Shown in pieces: positions 1 to 7,814 of a DNA stretch of 64,000 nt. Source of the stretch: an uncultured Prochlorococcus sp. (GTDB lineage Bacteria; Cyanobacteriota; Cyanobacteriia; PCC-6307; Cyanobiaceae); contig CACNMX010000001.1 of assembly GCA_902621675.1 (NCBI GenBank), positions 1-64,000 on the forward strand, in the 5' to 3' direction. A program made the position numbers and the translations under genes. The notes under the pieces were generated by a model. The model ran no database searches. It was not told where the DNA came from and worked only from the letters and a program-made list of their open reading frames with translations. The stretch's first letter is position 1; each line of letters begins with the position of its first letter.

Positions 1-550
1 GGTCAAATTCCTCAATTACTTCAAATCTGACATCGAATAAATGATCTAATCTTGACAAATGTTTTTTGCTTAACATTACTGTCTCAAGAGATATGTAATA
101 TGCTTCAATCAATTTTTTAAAAACAAAACCTTGGGGGGGAGGGTAATTTTCTTTATATAAAATCTTATCTTTGATATTTTTCCCAAAGAAGATTGTATTA
201 CTAATAACTATTCCAACTTCCTTATCTTTAAAAAAAGGTAATTGTGATTCAATCTTTTTTGGAAACCATAAGTCATCACAATCTAAAAATGCTATGTATT
301 CACCCTTTGACTTTGAAATAGCTAAATTTCTTGCAGCTCCTAGGGATGAGAATTGTTTAGCTAGATAATATTTTATCCTTTTATCTTTAAATGAATTTAC
401 AATTTGACTGCTTTTGTCTGAAGAGCAATTATCCCAGAAAATTAGTTCCCAATTTTGATATGTTTGGTTGATTACACTATTTATTGCATCTTCTAGGTAT
501 TTTTCAGAATTATGACAGTTCATTATCACGCTTACTAATGAATTAGTCAT
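1..550 (-). CDS. Family 2 glycosyltransferase, 3' end cut by window edge
   Basis: This partial gene reads from an ATG at 548-550 off the left edge, giving about 183 residues. The N-terminus has the GT-A fold opening SVIMNCHNSEKYLEDAI. It is followed by a nucleotide-binding stretch and the metal/sugar-nucleotide motif FLDCDDLWFPKK near residue 95, which matches DxD in GT2 enzymes. The family transfers a sugar from a nucleotide donor to a growing glycan on the cytoplasmic face. Its start shares one base with the stop of the upstream aminotransferase (TAATG), so the two are probably translationally coupled. The acceptor specificity and C-terminus cannot be seen. Confidence 0.88.
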   Translation of the reverse strand, partial: MTNSLVSVIMNCHNSEKYLEDAINSVINQTYQNWELIFWDNCSSDKSSQIVNSFKDKRIKYYLAKQFSSLGAARNLAISKSKGEYIAFLDCDDLWFPKKIESQLPFFKDKEVGIVISNTIFFGKNIKDKILYKENYPPPQGFVFKKLIEAYYISLETVMLSKKHLSRLDHLFDVRFEVIEEFD

Positions 551-1707
551 TATTTATCTTTTTTAAATAGATCAAAAAAATTGTTTATTGAATTAGAGAT
601 ATATTTAATATCTCTAAGACTTAAATCATAATGTAATGGTAATGTTAATATTCTCTCATGTATAGCTTCTGTATTTGGTAATTTATTTTTACTTTTATAG
701 TATGTGAGATGATGATTTGGCTTATAGTGGATACCTGTTTGTATACCCTTATGAATTAAAAATTCTTGAAGCTCTTGCCTTTTTATATCTTTGTTTAGCA
801 AGATGGGATAAATATGAGGAACAACTTTGTCATAGTCTTTTTTAAATAAGCTTATGTAGGGATTTTTAGAAAGTATTTCATCGTATCTCTTTGCTAATTT
901 CTGTCTTTTTTGAGAAAATTTTTTTATTTTACTTAATTGAATTATTCCAATAGCAGCCATTAAGTCGCTCATATGGTATCTCCATCCTTGTTCTTTAACA
1001 TCAAATTCCCAACTCCTTTTTCCTGAATATCTAGCCTCACTATCGTTAATAACTCCTAATAACCGCAAATCTTTTATTCTCTCTAATATTTTCTTGTCAG
1101 AACTTACAATACACCCTCCTTCTCCACTTGTAATGTTCTTAATTCCATCAAAGCTAAAGCAAACAATATCTCCTATAGAACCTACAAATTGATTTTTGTT
1201 TATTGTTCCAAATGCATGAGCTGCATCTTCTATTACTCTTAAATTAAATTTTTTAGCTAGCTCATAGATCTCATCATATTCGCCTACAGAACCTCCGTAA
1301 TGTACTGGCATGATTGCTTTTGTTCTGGATGTTATTTTTTGTCGTGCATCTTTAACATCTAAAGTTAAAGAATTTAAATTAACATCACAGGCTATCGGGA
1401 TTGCACCTAATGCAGAAATTGCCTGAAAACTAGCTAAATATGTGATCGATTGGACTAATACCTCATCACCTTTTTTTAAGCCGCATGCTTGTAATGCTAA
1501 ATGTAATGCTGCAGTTCCATTAACCACGCAAACTGCATCTCTTTTAAAGAAATTAGTTAAAGAATCTTCAAATTGTTTGACATAATTACCCATCCCAAGG
1601 AACTCATTTTTGATTACTTTCTCTATCGCTTTTTGCTCTCGAAACGAAAGTGAAGATTTTGAAAGCCTTATAGTTCTTTTATTTTTTAATGCGAATTTTC
1701 TAAACAT
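550..1707 (-). CDS. DegT/DnrJ/EryC1/StrS family PLP-dependent sugar aminotransferase
   Basis: The 385-residue protein has the family's usual length and motif order: NGTAALHLAL near residue 60 for cofactor phosphate binding, VIEDAAHAFG near 160 with the aspartate that contacts the pyridine nitrogen, and SFDGIKNITSGEGG near 190 with the Schiff-base lysine. Members transaminate keto-sugars such as 4-keto or 3-keto NDP-hexoses. The donor keto-sugar is not evident locally; the 4,6-dehydratases in the island are candidates (inference). It starts at an ATG and overlaps the next gene by one base. About 330 bases without a recognised gene separate it from tRNA-Ala. Confidence 0.92.
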   Translation of the reverse strand: MFRKFALKNKRTIRLSKSSLSFREQKAIEKVIKNEFLGMGNYVKQFEDSLTNFFKRDAVCVVNGTAALHLALQACGLKKGDEVLVQSITYLASFQAISALGAIPIACDVNLNSLTLDVKDARQKITSRTKAIMPVHYGGSVGEYDEIYELAKKFNLRVIEDAAHAFGTINKNQFVGSIGDIVCFSFDGIKNITSGEGGCIVSSDKKILERIKDLRLLGVINDSEARYSGKRSWEFDVKEQGWRYHMSDLMAAIGIIQLSKIKKFSQKRQKLAKRYDEILSKNPYISLFKKDYDKVVPHIYPILLNKDIKRQELQEFLIHKGIQTGIHYKPNHHLTYYKSKNKLPNTEAIHERILTLPLHYDLSLRDIKYISNSINNFFDLFKKDK

Positions 1708-2040
1708 AAATTTTTTTGCCTTAAATTAAAAAAATTTTTCTAGATTTGTCGATCAAATATTAATTTTCTATATTATAGAAAAAAATTAAAATTTAAAGTT
1801 ATGAAATATTTTCTTTGTAAAATTTAAATTTTGATTCTCGGCCGACTTTCGAAATATATATATATTCTTCAAAGGTGTTTCTTTTAGACTAATCGAGAAA
1901 CCATGCTACAGCTTGTAAATCTCTTGGTGCATTTTAAGGCGTAAATTTCAATAATCAAACGCTATAAAGTACTATAGGAATTACGGACGTTACAAAAGAA
2001 ATCTTAGAATAGATTGATATAACTGACGTTTCGAGATTAG
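1708..2040. other. Intergenic stretch upstream of tRNA-Ala, no gene recognised
   Basis: These 333 bases are AT-rich and contain no open frame that I can support. They should hold the promoter of the minus-strand aminotransferase and of tRNA-Ala. I saw no convincing hairpin, direct repeat or integrase fragment. The segment from about 1890 to 2035 is less AT-rich than its surroundings and could be old coding or RNA sequence, but I cannot name it. Confidence 0.4.
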
Positions 2041-2113
2041 GGGGCCATAGCTCAGCTGGTAGAGCACCTGCATGGCATGCAGGGGGTCAGCGGTTCGAGT
2101 CCGCTTGGCTCCA
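2041..2113 (+). tRNA. tRNA-Ala (anticodon GGC)
   Basis: The 73 bases fold into a full cloverleaf. The acceptor stem is GGGGCCA with TGGCTCC (one G-T pair), the D arm is GCTC/GAGC, the anticodon stem is CCTGC/GCAGG with loop ATGGCAT (anticodon GGC), and the T arm is AGCGG/CCGCT with loop TTCGAGT. The discriminator is A and no CCA is encoded. It is the only plus-strand gene among minus-strand glycan genes here. tRNA genes are common anchoring points for picocyanobacterial genomic islands, which fits its place inside this one. Confidence 0.97.
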
Positions 2114-2250
2114 TAAGAATTTTATTGTAAAAATTTGTTTTGCTGATGATTACAAGAGATCCTATATAAATAATTTTTCGCAAATTTGGTTGATTATTCT
2201 TCGTGAATTTCAAAGATTAAAAATATTACAATGAAAATATTATGAAGATT

Positions 2251-2405
2251 TTAATAATTAGATTGCCCTCATCTATTGTGAGAATTTGTCCTCTAGTTTA
2301 GTTAGATAATGGGGATGACAAAAAAGCTAAAGCTTCGGCAAAATCAGAGGGATTTATAAATTTTGAGATTCCTCCTGCAAAATAACTAGGAACTTTATAT
2401 GGGCA
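2251..2405 (-). pseudogene. Decayed 3' fragment of a short-chain dehydrogenase
   Basis: Read on the minus strand, this stretch matches the 3' end of the intact dehydrogenase at 4741-5499. By eye, about 85% of bases agree over the last ~115 bases, including the FLSSPLSN block. Two disabling changes are visible: a TCA serine codon has become TAA (2298-2300), and one base is missing near 2265 in what would be the VDGGQ motif. Further upstream the match continues only at protein level (VP..KFI.P...AEA). No 5' part is present, because hddA begins at 2420. It is a remnant of a diverged paralogue, probably left by cassette exchange or duplication. Confidence 0.8.
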
Positions 2406-2419
2406 AAGCAATCTCATTT

Positions 2420-3445
2420 TTACCAATGCCATGAAATAGAGCCTTGATTTGTAAATTGAAATTTTAAAATATTCCCTTTTAGTTTAGAAAGATAGTCTGT
2501 TAATTTAATCCTTGAACATGGATCAACATAAAACATAAAAAATCCTCCTCCGCCTGCGCCAGTTATTTTGCCCGATTTAGCTCCATTCCTTAGTGCGTTT
2601 TCATAAATCTGATCTAGAGAATCATTAGAAACTGATTTAGCTAAATTTTTTTTTCTATGCCATGATGAATTTAGAATATTTGAAAATTCCTCCAATTTCC
2701 CTAACAATAAACTTTCCTTCATTTTAATAGCATCTTCTTTAATCAAATTTAGTGTAGAGATCGAATCTTGAGAATCCATTTCTACATTTTTTATTTGATC
2801 TTCTATGATAATTTTCGATTTTCTTGATTGTCCAGTATAAAAAAGCACTAGTGATATTTCTAATAATCTCTGAACATCTTGTTTCAAACTTAAAGGATTT
2901 ACTATAACTTTATTATCTTTTTCAAACTCCATAAAATTAAATCCCCCAAAAGATGCAGAATATTGATCTTGTTTGCCGCCAGCCCAACCTAGTTCTAATC
3001 TCTCAATCTTAAAAGCAATTGATGCTACTTCGTATTCACCTAAGGCTAGACCTAACCATTCAGAAAATGCTTTAATTATCGCAACAGTAATAGTGGAGGA
3101 AGTACCAAGGCCGGAACCAGATGGAGCATCTGCAAATGTTATTAAGTGGAAATTTAATGGGTTTGATTTATTGAAATTTTTAATAATATGATTATAAACT
3201 GCCTTCTCCAATTGAAATGATTCTTTTATCTCTAAAGAGGGGGAGGTTTCATAAATCTCCTTTTTCCCTTCTTGACTAGATTCAATAATTATTTTTTCCT
3301 CTTTAAGAGGTGTAATTATGGCATAACAGTATTGATTGATTGTAGTGTTTAAAACATTACCAATATATATAGAAGCATAAGGATCTACATCAGTACCACC
3401 TCCAGCTAGTCCTAATCTTAAAGGTGCTCTTGCAAAATATCTCAT
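2420..3445 (-). CDS. hddA: D-glycero-alpha-D-manno-heptose-7-phosphate kinase
   Basis: This 341-residue GHMP kinase begins ARAPLRLGLAGGGTDVDPY, the HddA-type N-terminus. It has the ATP-binding motif APSGSGLGTSSTITVA near residue 108 and the C-terminal GAKSGKITGAGGGGFFMFY near 295. HddA phosphorylates D-glycero-D-manno-heptose 7-phosphate to the 1,7-bisphosphate on the GDP-alpha-heptose route. It overlaps the upstream gmhB by four bases (ATGA) and lies in one operon with gmhB and hddC, which supports the assignment. The ordered run hddC, gmhB, hddA supplies three of the four GDP-heptose steps. The isomerase GmhA is not adjacent but is encoded twice further along. Confidence 0.93.
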   Translation of the reverse strand: MRYFARAPLRLGLAGGGTDVDPYASIYIGNVLNTTINQYCYAIITPLKEEKIIIESSQEGKKEIYETSPSLEIKESFQLEKAVYNHIIKNFNKSNPLNFHLITFADAPSGSGLGTSSTITVAIIKAFSEWLGLALGEYEVASIAFKIERLELGWAGGKQDQYSASFGGFNFMEFEKDNKVIVNPLSLKQDVQRLLEISLVLFYTGQSRKSKIIIEDQIKNVEMDSQDSISTLNLIKEDAIKMKESLLLGKLEEFSNILNSSWHRKKNLAKSVSNDSLDQIYENALRNGAKSGKITGAGGGGFFMFYVDPCSRIKLTDYLSKLKGNILKFQFTNQGSISWHW

Positions 3446-4023
3446 TTTAAATAATCACTATCTATTTTTTCAATTAATTTAGAGGAAGATAATAAATCAT
3501 TAGTAATATACTTTAAATCTTTCAAATACTTTGAGTTTAATTTATGACCACTTTTAACTAAAATTGACATACTTAATCCTGCATTTATACCAGCATAATA
3601 ATCAGATATTTTATCACCTATCATTATTGATCTCTTAAGATCTATAGAATGTTCTGCTGCTGCTTTAAAAATCAATCCAGGATTTGGTTTTCTACAGTTA
3701 CAATTTGTTTTGTATATTTTAATTTTAGCTTCTGGATGATGAGGGCAAAAGTATACTGCATCTACTCTAATTTGTTTTAGGATAAATATGGATAACATGT
3801 ATTCATGCAATTTTTCTAAATCTTTTTCTTTATAAAATCCTCTAGCTATTCCAGCTTGATTTGTAATAATTATCAATTTGTAACCTAATTTATTAAACTT
3901 TCTTAATGCTTCAAATACTCCAGGTATTAATTCGAAATCTCTTATTTTACATACATACTTTTTCTCTTTATTAATAACCCCATCTCTATCAAGAAAGATG
4001 GCTTTAAAAAGTTTTTTAGACAT
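3442..4023 (-). CDS. gmhB: D-glycero-D-manno-heptose-1,7-bisphosphate 7-phosphatase (HAD family)
   Basis: The 193-residue protein has the HAD motif FLDRDGVINKE near residue 10, IITNQAGIARG (motif II) near 52, the GmhB zinc loop CPHHPEA...CNCRKPNPG near 92-115, and IMIGDKISDYYAG near 133. These are the hallmarks of histidinol-phosphatase-like GmhB, which removes the 7-phosphate from heptose 1,7-bisphosphate. It overlaps hddC by eight bases and hddA by four, so it is tightly operonic. A second gmhB lies at 27113-27736; the two are only moderately similar and each sits in its own heptose block. Confidence 0.93.
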   Translation of the reverse strand: MSKKLFKAIFLDRDGVINKEKKYVCKIRDFELIPGVFEALRKFNKLGYKLIIITNQAGIARGFYKEKDLEKLHEYMLSIFILKQIRVDAVYFCPHHPEAKIKIYKTNCNCRKPNPGLIFKAAAEHSIDLKRSIMIGDKISDYYAGINAGLSMSILVKSGHKLNSKYLKDLKYITNDLLSSSKLIEKIDSDYLK

Positions 4024-4732
4024 AAACTAGCTCATGTTCACATAAAAAATTAAAATCCTCTGGAATTCCAATATCTATAAAAGATCCATTTAAAATTACA
4101 CCTTTTACGGACTTATTTTTTTTTATTTCAATAGAAAGAAATTCTTCAAAGGAAAATATCTCAGATTTTATACCTTTAAAAACATTTTTATTTATCTTAT
4201 ATAAGCCAGTATTGATTAGCCCTTTTCCTGTAGAGCCTTTTTCTGAAAAGTTATTTATAAATGAGTTCTTATCAATTTTTACTCCACCATATCTTGAACG
4301 ATTGGAGACTTCTATTAAGCCTATTCTAATTAATTCGGAATTATTAATGTCTAATTTTTTTTTCATTAAATTTATATTGCCTGTTATTAAAGTATCACCA
4401 TTCATAACTAAGCACTCATTTTCAGAGATTTCATTAAGTGCATTTTTTATAGCCCCTCCGGTACCCAGTTGTTTTTTCTCAATTACATATTTAATTTTAA
4501 AATTTTTTGCCCATGGTTTTTTAATCTCCTCTAGAACTTGTTCATGGCCATTACCTAAAGCTAAAACAAAATTATTAATTCCTTTAGAAGATAATGATTT
4601 AAGGAGTATTTTTAGGAAGCATTTATTGTTGATTTGAGCCAAGCATTTTGGCTTGCCATTTAATAGTGGGGCTAATCTGGTACCTAAACCACCTGCAAGG
4701 ATAATGCAACTATTGTAATTAATGTCTCGCAT
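4016..4732 (-). CDS. hddC: Heptose-1-phosphate nucleotidyltransferase (HddC-like)
   Basis: This 238-residue protein has the sugar-nucleotidyltransferase signature ILAGGLGTRLAPLLNGKPK at residues 11-29, the second-lobe block QLGTGGAIKNAL near 88, and LVMNGDTLI with the metal-binding aspartate near 108. Because it sits upstream of gmhB and hddA, the likely reaction is D-glycero-alpha-D-manno-heptose 1-phosphate plus GTP to GDP-heptose. The nucleotide (GTP rather than CTP or dTTP) comes from the pathway, not from a residue I can read. The spacing to the upstream dehydrogenase is eight bases. A paralogue lies at 25141-25875. Confidence 0.86.
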   Translation of the reverse strand: MRDINYNSCIILAGGLGTRLAPLLNGKPKCLAQINNKCFLKILLKSLSSKGINNFVLALGNGHEQVLEEIKKPWAKNFKIKYVIEKKQLGTGGAIKNALNEISENECLVMNGDTLITGNINLMKKKLDINNSELIRIGLIEVSNRSRYGGVKIDKNSFINNFSEKGSTGKGLINTGLYKINKNVFKGIKSEIFSFEEFLSIEIKKNKSVKGVILNGSFIDIGIPEDFNFLCEHELVYV

Positions 4733-4740
4733 AAAAGATT

Positions 4741-5499
4741 TTAATAAATAGATTGGCCCCCATCTACTGTAAGAATTTGGCCTGTAGTTGAGTTAGATAA
4801 AGGGGATGACAAAAAAGCTACAGCTTCGGCAACATTAGCGGGCGTTATAAATTTATTTAGAGGAACTTTGTTGTTTATCATTTTTAAAACTTCTTCTTTA
4901 TTTTCCTTTAATTTTTTTTCCCAAATAGAACCATTAAACAAAACATTCCCGGGAGATACGGCATTAATACGAATATTTCTTTTCGCTAAATAAAAAGAGG
5001 AATTAAGCACATATTTATTTAAAGCTGATTTAGCTGATGAATATGTAAGAGGCGCATTTTCAATCATCTTATCTCCGCAAATTGATGAAATGCATGTAAT
5101 TACCCCCTCAGATTTGGTTAAGTGATTTATTGAACAAGATATAGGATTAATAGCAGAGTAAAGATTTAGAGAAATTGATTTTTCCCAGTCAGTAATATTT
5201 TCATTTAATGGAATTACAGATTTACCACTACCAACGTTGCAAATTAAAATATCAAGTGAACCAAACTTATCAACAAATTTATTTATCGCATCTTGAGCTG
5301 ACTTTGCCGATGTCATATCTCCTTGGATTCCTTCAATTGGTTTACTAAAATGTCTTTTCGCATTATCTAATGATTCTTTAGATCTAGAATTTAAAGCAAT
5401 CGTAGATCCATAACTATGAAATTTTTTTGCAATTTCTAAACCAATCCCCTTTGAAGATCCTGTAATAAAAACTTTTTTTCCGGTTAATCTTAAATTCAT
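4741..5499 (-). CDS. Short-chain dehydrogenase/reductase (classical SDR)
   Basis: The 252-residue protein is a classical SDR: TGSSKGIGLE near residue 14 for NAD(P) binding, CNVGSG near 86 in place of the usual NAG, CISSICG with the catalytic serine near 137, and YSSAKSALN (YxxxK) near 150. It ends in the conserved VDGGQ motif. The substrate is unknown. It is eight bases upstream of hddC and 17 bases downstream of a TIM-barrel sugar isomerase/epimerase, so it may change a heptose or a related sugar (inference). A broken copy of its 3' end lies at 2251-2405, on the far side of the hddC-gmhB-hddA block. Confidence 0.88.
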   Translation of the reverse strand: MNLRLTGKKVFITGSSKGIGLEIAKKFHSYGSTIALNSRSKESLDNAKRHFSKPIEGIQGDMTSAKSAQDAINKFVDKFGSLDILICNVGSGKSVIPLNENITDWEKSISLNLYSAINPISCSINHLTKSEGVITCISSICGDKMIENAPLTYSSAKSALNKYVLNSSFYLAKRNIRINAVSPGNVLFNGSIWEKKLKENKEEVLKMINNKVPLNKFITPANVAEAVAFLSSPLSNSTTGQILTVDGGQSIY

Positions 5500-5516
5500 T
5501 TTTAAATTATTTTATC

Positions 5517-6351
5517 TTAAATTTTAGATATATTATCTTTAACAAAAGCTAGATTAATCTCAAGTTCTTCTGTATGTTTATTTGTTTTAGATCTTGCTGT
5601 TTGTAATATGAAATTTCCCTCATAATTTATTTTCTTTATGTTTCCAAACACTTTTGGAAAGTTAGTATCTCCTTCACCTAACCTTATTGTACTCCCAAAT
5701 AATTTTCTATCTTTGATATGAACATTAATTATTCTTTCTCCATATTCTTGAAACTCTTCATCAGGATCAAATCCTAGGGATGCGCTGTTTCCAGAATCAT
5801 AATTTATTCCGAAAAGATCCTTCTCAAAATGAGATATAAAGTTTTTTAGTATAGATGGTGAATAGTCAGACTCAAATGCTATTTTGATTTGCCTTTGGTT
5901 AAGGATTTCTGAAAAAGATAAAAGTGTACTCTTAAGAATTTTAAATTCTTTTTCACTATTTATTGATCCATTGTCTACTAAAGGTATAACTAATATATTT
6001 ATACCAATACTGCTGGCAGCATTAATAATTAATTTGAAATCATTAATTAATTCATTAAAAAAAAGCTCGCTCTTAGCTTTCCAAAAAGGTCTTTGCATGC
6101 AGCAATCTAAAGTTATTGAAGGAATTTTTATATGATGAGTTTCGGATGCCTTCAATATATGTTTTTTTGGATTTTTCCAATAAAAATGGATTTTGATGAA
6201 ATTTAGGATAATCTAAGGTCCATTCAATACATGAAAGTCCTAGTTTTCTTGCTAAGGGAAATTCTTCTAACCAATTGTTGAAAGGGAATGATTGAATTTG
6301 GTTGTTTACTAAAGGAGAAAGTCTTCCCTGCATAAATCCAATTTTATTCAT
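5517..6351 (-). pseudogene. Sugar phosphate isomerase/epimerase (TIM barrel), split by a one-base frameshift
   Basis: Two overlapping open frames form one xylose-isomerase-like TIM-barrel protein. The first (6073-6351) starts at an ATG and reads IGFMQGRLSPLVNNQIQSFP, then ECIEWTLDYP-like barrel residues. The second (from about 6155 to 5517) carries the rest, including CCMQRPFWKAK, FESDYSP, INYDSGNSA, VHIKDRKLFGS and RLGEGDTNF. The frames join at a run of seven A on the coding strand (6162-6168); six A would restore one 277-residue frame. Family members isomerise or epimerise sugars or inositols with divalent metal. Polymerase slippage, real inactivation or a sequencing error would all fit. 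It is probably co-transcribed with the SDR 17 bases downstream. Confidence 0.85.
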
Positions 6352-6707
6352 AGGCCTTTAAAAATATCCTCTTAAAAAAAGATCTTTCTCAGTGATTGAA
6401 AAATTTTCTTTTGAGGATAAAAAAACATAAAATATTAAATAATAAATAACGTTTGATATTCCAAAAATCGATTTGATATTGTTAGTTAAATTTAAATAAA
6501 TTGAAAACATATTTTGCTTAAAGTCATAACTTTATAATAGCAGTAAAACTCTTTGTTCTTTTTTATCAAATTTGAATTGCTAATACTAATTTTAGTTAAC
6601 AAATCACTTTAATTTAAGATAGCAATATTCTATAAAATTTTTGTCCTCGTCAAACTGTACAATTGAAAGAGGTTATATTTTATATATAGATACTTTTTCT
6701 TCAGTAA
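6352..6707. other. Divergent intergenic region with a candidate -10 box
   Basis: These 356 bases lie between divergently transcribed genes and have no supportable open frame. A perfect TATAAT occurs on the plus strand at 6533-6538, with no well-spaced -35, as is common in picocyanobacteria. If used, it would give a leader of roughly 160 bases for the dehydrogenase starting at 6708. TA-rich sequence closer to that start (about 6674-6688) is an alternative. No promoter for the minus-strand gene is clear. Confidence 0.35.
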
Positions 6708-7541
6708 ATGTTGAACGAAAAATTTAATTTAAAAAATAAAACTGCTCTTATTACTGGTGCTGCGGGATTACTTGGTGAAGAACATGCTTTGGCATTATTA
6801 AGTTCGAACTGTAATCTCATACTTACAGATATTCAATTTAGAAAACTCAAAGAGTTAAAGAAATTTTTGCTTTCCCAATACTCAGATTCCAATATAAGGA
6901 TTTTTGAATTAGATGTAACATCAAAAAGTTCAATACTTCGCTTACATGAGCAACTACAACAGTTGGGTATAAATATCAATATTTTAATTAATAATGCAGC
7001 TTTAAATCCAAAAGTTGAAAAAAATCATGGCAATAAATCTTTCACAAGATTTGAATCATTTGATCTAGAAGATTGGAATTTAGAATTGGCAGTTGGTTTG
7101 ACTGGCGCTTTCTTATGTAGCCAAGTATTTGGATCGGATATGGCAAAAAAAAGAAAAGGAGGTTGTATTTTAAATATTGCTTCAGATCTCTCAGTTATTG
7201 CACCTGATCAAAGGATTTATATGAAAGATAAGATAGAGCCAGAAAACCAAGCTGTAAAACCAGTCACTTACTCAGTTATTAAAACAGGACTAGTTGGTTT
7301 GACTAAATATTTGGCAACCTATTGGATTGGTAGCAATATTAGATGCAATTCATTATCCCCAGGAGGTATTTATACTTCTCAGCCTGATGATTTTGTAATT
7401 AAATTATCAAATTTAATTCCTTTAGGAAGAATGGCTAAAAAAGATGAGTATAGAGCCGCGATTCAATTTTTGTGTTCTGATGCCTCTTCTTATATGAATG
7501 GTCATAATTTAGTAATTGATGGTGGGAGATCAATTTGGTAA
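6708..7541 (+). CDS. Short-chain dehydrogenase/reductase, PtmA-like
   Basis: The 277-residue SDR has TGAAGLLGEEHA near residue 17, INNAALNPK near 92, NIASDLS with the catalytic serine near 155, and YSVIKTGLVG (YxxxK) near 186. It ends in VIDGGRSIW. The insertion between the N-A-A motif and the catalytic serine and the overall sequence recall the SDRs of flagellin-glycosylation and surface-sugar clusters (PtmA type). The substrate is not known. It is transcribed alone, divergent from the heptose block. The 273 bases after it hold only a possible 40-codon frame (7604-7726) that resembles nothing I recognise. Confidence 0.85.
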   Translation: MLNEKFNLKNKTALITGAAGLLGEEHALALLSSNCNLILTDIQFRKLKELKKFLLSQYSDSNIRIFELDVTSKSSILRLHEQLQQLGININILINNAALNPKVEKNHGNKSFTRFESFDLEDWNLELAVGLTGAFLCSQVFGSDMAKKRKGGCILNIASDLSVIAPDQRIYMKDKIEPENQAVKPVTYSVIKTGLVGLTKYLATYWIGSNIRCNSLSPGGIYTSQPDDFVIKLSNLIPLGRMAKKDEYRAAIQFLCSDASSYMNGHNLVIDGGRSIW

Positions 7542-7603
7542 TAATAATTTAGAGAAAAACTAGGTAATTCTAATTAATAATTTGAAAAGAGGTATTGGAG
7601 TAT

Positions 7604-7726
7604 ATGCAAGAGATAAATCTTAAAACAAAAAGTGTACATTTATTATGTATTCTTAATGTTATGACTTCTACAGCAAATCCTGTTTTCAAATTAGTAAAAA
7701 AGGTTCTAAAAATTTTTATTGTTTAA
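7604..7726 (+). CDS. Possible small protein, 40 residues
   Basis: An ATG-started frame of 40 codons lies between two plus-strand genes. It is preceded by purine-rich sequence (GAGG and GGAG within 20 bases upstream) that could act as a ribosome binding site. The product is basic, with a short hydrophobic tail. It could equally be a leftover of a longer gene or chance in AT-rich sequence. I do not recognise it. Confidence 0.15.
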   Translation: MQEINLKTKSVHLLCILNVMTSTANPVFKLVKKVLKIFIV

Positions 7727-7814
7727 TTATGAATCTCTATATTATGAAAGGTGAAATAGGTTAAACCCCTTCCTCCTTTAAATAAGTCTTTTAGAAAAAT
7801 TATCTTTACGATTA

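Noticed and set aside
171-368. 65-codon plus-strand frame within the first glycosyltransferase
   Set aside because: It lies wholly antisense to a gene with clear GT2 motifs and has no features of its own.
4212-4637. 141-codon plus-strand frame over hddC
   Set aside because: It is the shadow of a gene with full nucleotidyltransferase motifs on the other strand; its hydrophobicity is a by-product of the codon pattern.
6501-6538. Full -35/-10 promoter upstream of the SDR at 6708
   Set aside because: The TATAAT is good, but the TTGAAA and TTGCTT upstream are at unsuitable distances (26 and 13 bases), so only the -10 is reported.
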